Shown: positions 1-6,411 of the stretch, piece after piece
Layout of the letters: the number at the start of each line of letters is the position of its first letter
How positions within the stretch are numbered: the first letter of the stretch is position 1
Source: Gammaproteobacteria bacterium
GTDB lineage: Bacteria; Pseudomonadota; Gammaproteobacteria; S144-34
Direction of reading: 5' to 3'
Assembly: GCA_015487895.1 (NCBI GenBank)
Contig: WFOW01000307.1
Coordinates: forward strand, 1-10,277
DNA: 10,277 nt
Notes under the pieces: generated by a model
What the model was told of the DNA's origin: nothing
Seen by the model: only the letters and a program-made list of their open reading frames with translations
The model's database searches: none
Translations under genes and position numbers: made by a program

Positions 1-151
1 GAGCGTCAGGCGGTTGAAGGTGTAGCCCGCGAAGTGCATGGCGGCCACGGCGCCGAGGAGCGAGACCGGGATGGCGAGGGCGATGATGCCGGTGGCGCGC
101 AGGTTCCGGAGGAAGAGCCACACCACGAAGGCGGCGAGCAGCGTGCCGCCG
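1..151 (-). other. Inverted fragment of an RND efflux permease (TM2-TM3 region)
   Basis: Read on the minus strand from about 150 down to 1, this stretch is open and translates to about 50 residues typical of RND permeases: GGTLLAAFVV, then WLFLRNLRATG, then IALAIPVSLLGAV, ending with YTFNRLTL. In AcrB-like pumps this is the TM2-TM3 segment (roughly residues 350-400), lying just N-terminal to the part encoded on the plus strand from about 152. The two pieces therefore belong to the same kind of gene but face opposite ways, head to head at about 151. The residues that should join them (about 27, including the VDD proton-relay aspartates of TM4) are absent. This is either an assembly or amplification fold-back chimera at a contig end, or a real inversion. 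The exact junction could lie a few bases either side of 151. Confidence 0.85.
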
Positions 152-1927
152 GTGCGGGCCGCCGCCGACGGCACGCGCGAGGTCGTCTTCGCGGTCCTCG
201 CCTCCACGCTCACGCTGGTCGCGATCTTCGCGCCGGTCATCTTCATGGGGGGCATCGTCGGCCGCTTCTTCGAGTCCTTCGCCGTGGTGGTGACGGTCGG
301 GGTGCTCGTCTCCTGGTTCGTGTCGATGACCCTCACGCCGATGCTCTGCGCCCGCCACCTCGGCGACGGCGGACGCGAGGGGCCGGTGCGGCGCGCACTG
401 GCGCGCGCCTTCGGCGCCGTCGAGGCGGGCTACCGCCGGCTGCTCGCCGCCGCCCTGCGCCGGCGCTGGGCGGTGCTCGTCGGCGCCCTCGCCGCCGTCG
501 CCGCCACCGTCCCCGTGTTCGGAGACCTCGGCAAGACCTTCGTCCCGCCCGAGGACGAGGGCCGCTTCCTGGTGCTGATCAAGACGCCGCTCGGCTCCAG
601 CCTCGCCTACACCGACGCGCGCCTGCGCGAGGTCGAGCGCCTGATCGCGGCCGAGCCCGGGGTGCGCAGCCGCTTCACGGCCATCGGCCTCGGCCGCCAG
701 GGGCAGGTCAACCGCGCCATCGCCTTCGTGCGCCTCGAGCCGCGCGCGCGCCGCGCCCGCAGCCAGCAGGAGATCATCGCCTCGCTCCAGCAGCGCCTCG
801 CCGACCTCGCGGGGGTGCGCGCCTTCGCCGCCCCGGTGCCCATCGTCGGCGGCTTCCGCGGCGAGCCCCTGCAGTTCACGGTGAGCGGACCCAACCTCGA
901 GAAGGTGGCGGCGCTCGCACGCGAGCTGCGCCGGCGGCTCGCCGCGGTTCCCGGCATGGGCCGCGTGGACCTCGACCTCGAGCTCGACCTGCCGCAGCTC
1001 AGGCTGCGGGTGGACCGCACGCGCGCCGCGCTCCACGGCGTCTCCCCGCGCGACGTGGCGCTGGCCGTCAACGTGCTCGCCGGCGGGCTCGATGTTGCCA
1101 AGTACAACGACGAGCCGGGCGACGGCGAGCGCTACGACGTGCGCCTCAAGGCGCGCGAGGGCTTCTACCGCACGCCGGACGACCTGCGCCGCATCTGGCT
1201 GCGCGGGCGCGACGGGCGGCTGGTGCGCATCGACAGCGTGGCGCGCTTCGAGGAGCGGCCGGGCCCCGCCGTGATCGGCCGCTTCGACCTCCTCTACGCG
1301 GCCAACTTCTACGCCAGCCCGACCATGCCCCTCGGCGAGGCCGTCGCGCGCGTGCGCGCGCTCGCCGCCGAAATGCTGCCGCCGGGCTACCGCCTGCAGT
1401 TCCAGGGCGAGGCCGAGGAGTTCGGCAAGACGGTCGGCTACATCGCCTTCGCCTTCGGGCTCGCGGTGGTGCTGGTCTACATGGTGCTCGCGAGCCAGTT
1501 CAACTCCTTCGGCCAGCCGCTGCTGGTCATGACCGCGCAGCCGCTGGCGGTCGTCGGCGGCATTCTGGCGCTGTGGCTGTCGGGCCACACGCTCAACGTC
1601 TTCTCGATGATCGGCATGGTGCTGCTGGTGGGGCTGGTGGCCAAGAACGCCATCCTGCTCGTGGACCTCACCAACCGGCTGCGCGCGCGCGGCATGGGCG
1701 TCGACGAGGCGCTGCTCGCCGCCTGCCCGACGCGCCTGCGCCCGGTGCTGATGACCTCGCTCACGGTGGTGCTGGCGCTGCTGCCCACGGCGCTGGGCCT
1801 CGGCGCGGGCGGCGAGGCCAACGCGCCGCTCGCCGTCGCCGTCGTCGGCGGCATGGTGAGCTCGACGCTGCTCACCCTGCTCGTGGTGCCGGCGCTGTAT
1901 TCGCTCACGGCGCGCCGCCGGGCCTGA
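152..1927 (+). CDS. RND multidrug efflux permease, HAE1/AcrB-like, 5' part missing
   Basis: C-terminal ~591 residues of an inner-membrane proton-driven efflux permease that would work with a periplasmic adaptor and an outer-membrane channel. Numbering from the codon at 152: GTREVVFAV at 7-15 begins the TM5 region; FMGGIVGRFF and LTPMLCARHL follow (TM5-TM6); FVPPEDEG at 130-137 opens the second periplasmic porter half; VSPRDVALAV and RYDVRLKA belong to porter and docking regions. The C-terminal TM bundle starts near 427 (TVGYIAFAF), with VLASQFNSF and GLVAKNAILLVD near 494-505, where the Lys matches the TM10 lysine of the proton relay. Full-length members are about 1020-1050 residues, so about 430 are missing. 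An ATG at 38 is in frame, but the sequence before 152 is antisense RND sequence, so it is not a real start. The C terminus is intact (TGA 1925-1927). Family assignment is firm; the substrate is unknown. Confidence 0.95.
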   Translation: MRAAADGTREVVFAVLASTLTLVAIFAPVIFMGGIVGRFFESFAVVVTVGVLVSWFVSMTLTPMLCARHLGDGGREGPVRRALARAFGAVEAGYRRLLAAALRRRWAVLVGALAAVAATVPVFGDLGKTFVPPEDEGRFLVLIKTPLGSSLAYTDARLREVERLIAAEPGVRSRFTAIGLGRQGQVNRAIAFVRLEPRARRARSQQEIIASLQQRLADLAGVRAFAAPVPIVGGFRGEPLQFTVSGPNLEKVAALARELRRRLAAVPGMGRVDLDLELDLPQLRLRVDRTRAALHGVSPRDVALAVNVLAGGLDVAKYNDEPGDGERYDVRLKAREGFYRTPDDLRRIWLRGRDGRLVRIDSVARFEERPGPAVIGRFDLLYAANFYASPTMPLGEAVARVRALAAEMLPPGYRLQFQGEAEEFGKTVGYIAFAFGLAVVLVYMVLASQFNSFGQPLLVMTAQPLAVVGGILALWLSGHTLNVFSMIGMVLLVGLVAKNAILLVDLTNRLRARGMGVDEALLAACPTRLRPVLMTSLTVVLALLPTALGLGAGGEANAPLAVAVVGGMVSSTLLTLLVVPALYSLTARRRA

Positions 1928-2230
1928 CCCGCACCGCGGCGCAGCCCCGCGCCGCTCCGGCCGTCTCTGTCGCCCGGCAGCTTCTGCACCGTGCGGACCG
2001 ACGGCCGGGCCGACGGCGCCTCTCCGCCGGCGCGCGAGCGCCCTTGCGCCCGGCGCGCCGGGACGGCAAGATTCCCCGCCGGCACAGAAGCCGCCCCGCC
2101 TGCCAACAACAACCACAAGCGCGAACGCGGGACCGCCATCAGGGAACGGCGCCTTCGGGAACCGGCCGGGTGGACGGGCCGGCCGTTCTGCGTGGCCCGC
2201 GCGGGTGCCGGAGCGCCCCGGCGGGCCGGG
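1928..2230. other. Intergenic leader between the RND gene and the GGDEF-EAL gene
   Basis: About 300 bases with no gene I can support. The frame of the downstream gene stays open back to a GTG at 1991, but the translated residues (many Arg, Pro and Gly, plus an Asn run) do not resemble coding sequence. It holds the hairpin at 1936-1955, a perfect 14-bp palindrome CCCGGCGCGCCGGG at 2049-2062, and a comparatively AT-rich stretch at about 2101-2125 (aacaacaaccacaa), which is where a 5' leader might begin. TTGCGC at 2044 and CAAGAT at 2067 have a 17-base spacing, but they overlap the palindrome and match sigma-70 poorly. Confidence 0.5.
1936..1955 (+). terminator. Hairpin after the RND gene
   Basis: Perfect 7-bp inverted repeat GCGGCGC / GCGCCGC (1936-1942 and 1949-1955) with a 6-base loop, starting 9 bases after the RND stop codon. 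A short pyrimidine-rich stretch (ccgtctctgtc) follows at 1961, but there is no clean T-run. In DNA this GC-rich such repeats arise by chance, so it is only a plausible terminator. Confidence 0.45.
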
Positions 2231-4162
2231 ATGGGGCCACCCCCGCCGGCGCGGGGATGGCGGGGAGCGACGACACTGCTCAGAGGCGGACCCCTTTCCG
2301 CGCTGGTCGACCACCTGCTGTTCCGGCGCGGGACCGAGCGCTCGCAGGCCGTCGCGCGGCTGGTGCTCACCAGCGGCGCGGTCGCCTACCTGTGCGCGAT
2401 GGCGGCCCGCAATCCGGCGCCGGGGGTCACCGAGGGCCTGCGCGCGGTCCTCGCCTTTCTCGGGTTCGCGCTCCTCCTCTATCTCACCACGCGCCTCTGG
2501 CCGCGGCCCTCGCGCCTGCGGCGCGTGGTGGCCATCCTCGCCGACCAGGGCACCATCAGCTACGCGATGCACGTGACCGGGGGCATCGGCGCGGTCTTCT
2601 ACCCCCTCTACCTCTGGGTGAGCGTGGGCAACGGCATGCGCTTCGGCCCGGGATACCTCGCGCTCGCCACCGCGGCGGGACTGGCGGGCTTCGGCGCCGT
2701 GGTGGCCGCCGGCCCCTACTGGCACGCCAACGGGCCGCTGGCCGCGGGCCTGCTCCTCGGCATCCTGGTGCTGCCGGCCTTCTACTGGACGCTGCTGCGC
2801 GACCTGCACCGCGCCAACCGCCGGCTCGCCGGCCGGCTGCGCGGTCGGGAGGCCTCTGCCGGCGCCGACCCCCTGACGGGGCTCGCCGACCGGCACCGCT
2901 TCCTGGAGGCGCTCGGCGAGCGGGCGGCATGGGCGCTCGCGGGCGGGCGGCGCCTGGGGCTCGCCGTCGCCGACCTCGACGGGCTCGCCCGCGTCAACGA
3001 CGGCCTCGGCCACGAGGCGGGCGACGCCCTGCTGCGGCAGGCGGCGCACCGCCTGCGGCGCCTGGCGCGGCCCGGCGACACGGTCGCGCGCATCGGCGCC
3101 GACGAGTTCGTGCTCCTGCGCCCGGACCCGCCTGCGGGCAGCGCCCTCGCGCGCGAGGTGCTCGACGCGCTCGAGCCGCCCTACCACCTCGCGGGCAACG
3201 CCGTCAGCGTCGGCGCCAACGTGGGGGTCGCGCTGCTGCCCGACCATGCCGCGAGCGGCGGCGAGCTGCTGCGCGCCGCCCAGCAGGCGCTCCACCGCGC
3301 CCGCCACGAGGGAGGCGGACGCCACCGCGTGCACGGGCCCGGCATGGCACGCTGCTCCTCCGAGGCGCTCCTCACGGAGACCGCCCTGCACCGCGCGCTC
3401 GCCCGCGGCGAGCTGGTGCTCCACTTCCAGCCGCGCGTGGCGCTCGCCAGCGGCGCCATCGTCGCCGCCGAGGCGCTCCTGCGCTGGGAACGTCCCGGCC
3501 ACGGGCTGCTGCGCCCGGCCGCCTTCCTCGCGCTCGCCGAACGCAGCGAGCTCATCTGCCGCATGGGCGAATGGGTGCTGGGGGAGGTGGTGGCCATGCG
3601 CCGCCGGCTGGAATCGGCCGGTCACGGGGAGGTGGCCCTGGCGGCGAACCTCGCGCCCGTCGAGCTCGGCCGCGCGGAGCTGTGCGCCCGGCTGGCCCGG
3701 GCGCTGGGCGACGAAGGCACAGAGCACCCCTGGCTCGAGCTGGAGATCACGGAGCGCGCCGCGCTCGACCCCGGCCCCGAGCTGCGCGAGATCCTGCTCC
3801 AGCTCCGGAGGCGGAAGGTGCGCATCGCCCTCGACGACTTCGGCACCGGATACTCGTCGCTGGCCCACCTGCGCGAGCTGCCGGTGGACATCCTCAAGAT
3901 CGACTCGCGTTTCGTCGCCGGAGTCGACCGCGAGCCGCGGGACCGCGCCCTCGTCGAGGCGGTGCTCCGCCTCGCCCACGCCCTCGGCATCCGTGTCGTC
4001 GCCGAGGGCGTGGAGCGTCCCTCGCAGGCACGCATCCTCGCCGAGCTCGGCTGCGACGAGGCGCAGGGCTACCTGTACCATCCGCCGCTGCCCCCGGACG
4101 GCTTCCTCGCCCTCCTCTACCGCCACGCGCGGGAGCACAAGGGCCGCACCACCCGGCACTGA
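2231..4162 (+). CDS. Membrane GGDEF-EAL protein, probable c-di-GMP phosphodiesterase
   Basis: 643 residues from the ATG at 2231. Five likely TM helices (about 43-59, 70-88, 107-132, 141-160, 168-189) form the sensor. The motifs YPLYLWVSVGNGMRFGPGYL and YW resemble the membrane input module of RpfC-type sensor kinases (inference from remembered family patterns). GGDEF domain about 211-365: DPLTGLADR at 213, metal Asp in ADLDG at 248, NDGLGHEAGD, an intact I-site RPGD at 280-283, but the signature is GADEF (289-293), with Ala for the second Gly. EAL domain about 385-635 has every expected residue: EALLRW (E414), N473, E505, DDFGTGYSSL (D535/D536), K556, E592, Q612. I infer that it hydrolyses c-di-GMP, with GGDEF a weak cyclase or a GTP/c-di-GMP-binding regulator. 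The start is uncertain: no good ribosome-binding site precedes 2231, and GTG 1991 seems too far upstream. Apparently monocistronic. Confidence 0.93.
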   Translation: MGPPPPARGWRGATTLLRGGPLSALVDHLLFRRGTERSQAVARLVLTSGAVAYLCAMAARNPAPGVTEGLRAVLAFLGFALLLYLTTRLWPRPSRLRRVVAILADQGTISYAMHVTGGIGAVFYPLYLWVSVGNGMRFGPGYLALATAAGLAGFGAVVAAGPYWHANGPLAAGLLLGILVLPAFYWTLLRDLHRANRRLAGRLRGREASAGADPLTGLADRHRFLEALGERAAWALAGGRRLGLAVADLDGLARVNDGLGHEAGDALLRQAAHRLRRLARPGDTVARIGADEFVLLRPDPPAGSALAREVLDALEPPYHLAGNAVSVGANVGVALLPDHAASGGELLRAAQQALHRARHEGGGRHRVHGPGMARCSSEALLTETALHRALARGELVLHFQPRVALASGAIVAAEALLRWERPGHGLLRPAAFLALAERSELICRMGEWVLGEVVAMRRRLESAGHGEVALAANLAPVELGRAELCARLARALGDEGTEHPWLELEITERAALDPGPELREILLQLRRRKVRIALDDFGTGYSSLAHLRELPVDILKIDSRFVAGVDREPRDRALVEAVLRLAHALGIRVVAEGVERPSQARILAELGCDEAQGYLYHPPLPPDGFLALLYRHAREHKGRTTRH

Positions 4163-4181
4163 GCCTCTGCTTGGCAGAGGC
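4163..4181 (+). terminator. Hairpin directly after the GGDEF-EAL stop
   Basis: Perfect 8-bp stem GCCTCTGC (4163-4170) and GCAGAGGC (4174-4181) with loop TTG, beginning immediately after the TGA at 4160-4162. No T-run follows; heptad-like DNA begins at once. Position and perfection favour a real 3' end structure, acting either as terminator or as a stabilising mRNA end. Confidence 0.65.
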
Positions 4182-4209
4182 GGGAGACGGGTATCGGGAG
4201 ACGAGGGTC
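4182..4209. repeat. Degenerate 7-bp repeats, GGGAGAC type
   Basis: Four consecutive 7-base units follow the hairpin: GGGAGAC, GGGTATC, GGGAGAC, GAGGGTC. They share the form GGGnnnC with the cleaner array at 4228 but are not in phase with it (the offset of 46 is not a multiple of 7). This looks like a decayed part of the same array. Confidence 0.6.
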
Positions 4210-4227
4210 GGTGCGCGCTCTTCGGGC

Positions 4228-4262
4228 GGGTTACGGGTTACGGGTTGCAGGCTACGGTGTAC
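4228..4262. repeat. 7-bp tandem repeats, GGGTTAC orientation (5 units)
   Basis: Five adjoining 7-base units: GGGTTAC, GGGTTAC, GGGTTGC, AGGCTAC, GGTGTAC. The reverse complement of the consensus (GTAACCC) differs by one base from GTCACCC, the unit that follows at 4306, so this block is an inverted, diverged copy of the next array, separated from it by the single A at 4263. Confidence 0.8.
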
Positions 4263-4263
4263 A

Positions 4264-4340
4264 GTCATCTGTCATCTGTCATCTGTCATCTGTCATCTGT
4301 CATCTGTCACCCGTCACCCGTCACCCGTCACCCGTCACCC
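4264..4340. repeat. 7-bp tandem repeats, GTCATCT x6 then GTCACCC x5
   Basis: Six perfect GTCATCT units (4264-4305) run without a gap into five perfect GTCACCC units (4306-4340), followed by a degenerate GTCCCTC. The two unit types differ at two positions. The array lies between the convergent GGDEF-EAL and DUF763 genes and overlaps the last codons and stop of the latter. Together with 4228-4262 it can fold as a long imperfect hairpin with about one mismatch per heptad. The unit is far too short for CRISPR. A replication-slippage repeat or extragenic structural element is the plain reading. Confidence 0.93.
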
Positions 4341-5418
4341 GTCCCTCCGCCGCCGCGAAGCGCGCGAGGCGCCGCAGCGCGGCGTCGCGCTCGCGCCGCG
4401 CGAGGGGCGCGCGCCGCAGGCCGTCCTCGAGCACGGCGACGGTGTGGTCGTAGACGGCGCGGTCGACCGGGTAGGGCGTGCCGTCCTTGCCGCCGTGGGC
4501 GAAGCTGAAGCGCGCGGGATCGCGCGTGGAGGCGGGCGTGCCGTGGACGAGCTCGGCGACGAGGGCGAGCGCGCGCAGCGCCTTCGCGCCGAGCCCCGGC
4601 GTGAGCAGCAGCGACTCGAAGTCGGCGGGCGCCCGCTCCCAGGTGGAGAGCAGCACGCGCCGCAGGCGCCGCGGGTCCAGGTCGGCCGCCGTCACGGCGT
4701 GCCGGCGCGGCAGCGTGAGCTCCGGAAGGCGCCCGAGCAGGCGCCCGGTCTCGCGGTCGGGCGCGCGGGCGACGGCGAGCAGCGCCTCCTGCGCCCGGGC
4801 GCTCTCCTCCGCCACCAGGTTCAGGGTCTCGCCGCGGGCGTCGCAGCAGACGGCGGCGTGCGGCTCGCGCACGAAGCTCTCGAGCCCTTCGCCCAGCCAG
4901 TGGTAGCGGCGCGCGAGCCCGGTGGCGTCGCTCATGCCCTGCTGCACCACGCACCAGCGCCCCTCGCGCGTGGCGACGAAGGCGTGGTGGTAGATCTGAT
5001 AGCCGTCCTGCACCGCGGCGCTGTCCACCTTGGCCGCGAGCCGGCTCGCACGCACGAGCGCGCCCGCGTCCGTCCCCCATGCGGCGCAGGCGGCCTCGAG
5101 GTCGGCCGGCGTGCGGCGCGCCGCCGCCCCCTTGCCGCCCGCGACGCACAGGCCGGTCTCGCGCTCCAGGCCCCGCAGCCCCTCCTTGAGCGCGCCGGTG
5201 GTCGTGGTGGTGAGCCCGCTCGAGTGCCAGTCGAAGCCGAGCGCGCAACCGAGGGCCTGGAACCAGAAGGGGTCGGAGAGCCTGCGCAGGAGGGCGTCGC
5301 GCCCGTGCGCCTCGAGCACGTGCAGCGCGAGGGCGCGCGCGAGCCGCACCATGCGGCGGAAGAGCCACGCCGGGGCGCGTCCGCCGTGCAGCGGGAGCGT
5401 CGCATAGCCGGTGCGCAT
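4321..5418 (-). CDS. DUF763 family protein of unknown function
   Basis: 365 residues, start ATG at 5418, stop TGA at 4323-4321. It shows the pattern I recognise as DUF763 (PF05559) along its whole length: RTGYATLPLHGGRAPAWLF at 2-20, LGCALGFDWHSSG at 56-68, GALKEGL at 75-81, GGKG at 94-97, a YQIYHHAF block at 140-147 and VVQQGMSDATG at 157-167, LLTPGLGAKALRALALVAEL at 271-290, and FAHGGKDGTPYPVDRAVYDH at 306-325. The PGLGAKAL segment resembles a helix-hairpin-helix nucleic-acid-binding loop (inference only). No signal peptide or TM helix, so cytosolic. The function of the family is not known to me. It lies 11 bp downstream of the AEC transporter on the same strand, so it is probably cotranscribed. 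The last residues (VTGDG) and the stop codon are encoded by the GTCACCC heptads, so the original C terminus may have been rewritten by the repeat. Confidence 0.9.
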   Translation of the reverse strand: MRTGYATLPLHGGRAPAWLFRRMVRLARALALHVLEAHGRDALLRRLSDPFWFQALGCALGFDWHSSGLTTTTTGALKEGLRGLERETGLCVAGGKGAAARRTPADLEAACAAWGTDAGALVRASRLAAKVDSAAVQDGYQIYHHAFVATREGRWCVVQQGMSDATGLARRYHWLGEGLESFVREPHAAVCCDARGETLNLVAEESARAQEALLAVARAPDRETGRLLGRLPELTLPRRHAVTAADLDPRRLRRVLLSTWERAPADFESLLLTPGLGAKALRALALVAELVHGTPASTRDPARFSFAHGGKDGTPYPVDRAVYDHTVAVLEDGLRRAPLARRERDAALRRLARFAAAEGRVTGDG

Positions 5419-5429
5419 CGGGCGCAAGC

Positions 5430-6338
5430 TTAGCCCAGGACGAGCAGCAGTAGGGGCAGGTAGACGAGGGCCGCGGCGAAGGAGAGCGACACCGTGGCCG
5501 CGGCCGCCTCGCGGTCGAGCCCGTGCAGCCCGGCGAAGACGAGGGTGTTGAAGCCCGCCGGCGCGGCCGCGCCCAGCAGCACGACGGCGCGCGCGAGCCC
5601 CTCGAGCTCCCAGGCCGCCACCCACAGGGTCGCGAGCGCGAGGCCGAGGGCCGGGCGCAGCGCCACCGCGAGGACGACGCCCGGGCGCGGGGGGCGGGGC
5701 GGGCGGAAGAGGATGCCGAGGGCGACCACCACGAGCAGCACGCCGGCGATGCCCGCGAGCCGCAGGCCCTCCAGCAGGGGCGCGGGGGGCAGCAGCCCCG
5801 AGAGGTTCATCGCCACCGCCGCCGCCAGCGCCCAGGCGGGCGGGAAGCGCAGCAGCGCGCGGACGACCGCGCCCGCGCGGGCGCCCGCGTCCCCGTGCGC
5901 GGCCGCGAGCGCGTAGACGAGCGTCAGCACGACGCACGCGTTGCCGAAATCGAAGAAGGCCAGCAGCGCCACCCCCTCGGCGCCCCACGCCGCGTCGGCG
6001 AAGGGGTAGGTGACGGCGAGATTCATGATGAGGATCCCGGTCGCCACGGCTCCCGCCTCGCGCCGCTCGAGCCCGAGGCTGCGCACCAGGGCGAGCGCGA
6101 CGGGGGCGGAGGCGAGCACGATGAAGGCCGCCGCCAGCGGCAGCAGCGCGACCGAGGGGGCGAGCGGCAGCCGCGTCACCGTGCCGAGGACCAGCGCCGG
6201 CAGGCCGAGGCTGGCGACGAGGGCGATCAGGCGCGCCGCGGCGGGCGGCCCGGCGAGCCCCAGGCGGCGCAGGGCGAGCCCCGCCGCGAAGGCGGCGAGC
6301 ACGGGCACGAGACGCAGCAGGAGCGTGCCGTCCGGCAT
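5430..6338 (-). CDS. AEC family (auxin efflux carrier-like) transporter
   Basis: 302 residues, ATG at 6338, TAA at 5432-5430. Almost wholly hydrophobic, with about nine or ten predicted membrane helices. The N-terminal half contains LRLVPVLAAFAAGLALRRLG, then LGLPALVLGTVTRLPL, matching the first helices of AEC permeases (PF03547). LIMNLAVTYPFA and FFDFGNACVVLTL give the middle helices, and PAGFNTLVFAGLHGLDRE plus the final LVYLPLLLLVLG match the conserved C-terminal region (family form: PxGxNxxxxA...P). Length is typical for bacterial members (about 300-320). It would act in the inner membrane as a secondary carrier, with small organic acids or related anions as the usual substrates; the actual substrate cannot be read from sequence. 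First gene of a two-gene unit with DUF763, divergent from the phosphoesterase. TATACA-like bases lie only about 10 bases upstream of the ATG, so a very short leader is possible. Confidence 0.9.
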   Translation of the reverse strand: MPDGTLLLRLVPVLAAFAAGLALRRLGLAGPPAAARLIALVASLGLPALVLGTVTRLPLAPSVALLPLAAAFIVLASAPVALALVRSLGLERREAGAVATGILIMNLAVTYPFADAAWGAEGVALLAFFDFGNACVVLTLVYALAAAHGDAGARAGAVVRALLRFPPAWALAAAVAMNLSGLLPPAPLLEGLRLAGIAGVLLVVVALGILFRPPRPPRPGVVLAVALRPALGLALATLWVAAWELEGLARAVVLLGAAAPAGFNTLVFAGLHGLDREAAAATVSLSFAAALVYLPLLLLVLG

Positions 6339-6376
6339 GGCCCCCGCAGTGTATAGGGCCCGCGGGACGCGCGCCC

Positions 6377-6405
6377 TTGGCAGGGGCGGACGGGGCGGGC
6401 ATCAT
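6377..6405 (+). promoter_or_regulatory. Putative promoter of the phosphoesterase-DNAJ operon
   Basis: TTGGCA (6377-6382; 5 of 6 to TTGACA), a 17-base spacer, then CATCAT (6400-6405; 4 of 6 to TATAAT). The same layout, including an identical 9-mer GGGCATCAT, occurs before the cupin gene at 8351-8379. If used, transcription would begin at about the ATG at 6412, giving a leaderless or nearly leaderless mRNA. Not proven. Confidence 0.35.
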
Positions 6406-6411
6406 CGGCCC

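Noticed and set aside
38..151. ATG at 38 as the start of the RND protein
   Set aside because: The preceding stretch is antisense TM2-TM3 sequence of an RND gene, and 629 residues would be far short of the family length; the true N-terminal half is missing.
607..1107. Minus-strand open frames inside the RND gene (also 1477-2370)
   Set aside because: They are Ser/Arg/Ala-rich shadows opposite a firmly recognised coding region.
1991..2230. GTG at 1991 as the start of the GGDEF-EAL protein
   Set aside because: The extra 80 residues are low-complexity and unlike any domain; the recognisable sensor begins after 2290. ATG 2231 is preferred, though not proven.
1928..2230. c-di-GMP riboswitch before the GGDEF-EAL gene
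   Set aside because: I could not find the conserved core of either known class or a convincing paired layout; only generic GC-rich hairpins are visible.
4264..4340. CRISPR array
   Set aside because: Units are 7 bases with no spacers; this is simple tandem repetition.
34..5433. A 1799-codon stop-free frame on the plus strand
   Set aside because: It crosses the RND and GGDEF-EAL genes in the wrong frame and runs antisense to DUF763. The product is an Arg/Ala/Pro-rich string, the usual result of very high GC where stop codons are rare.
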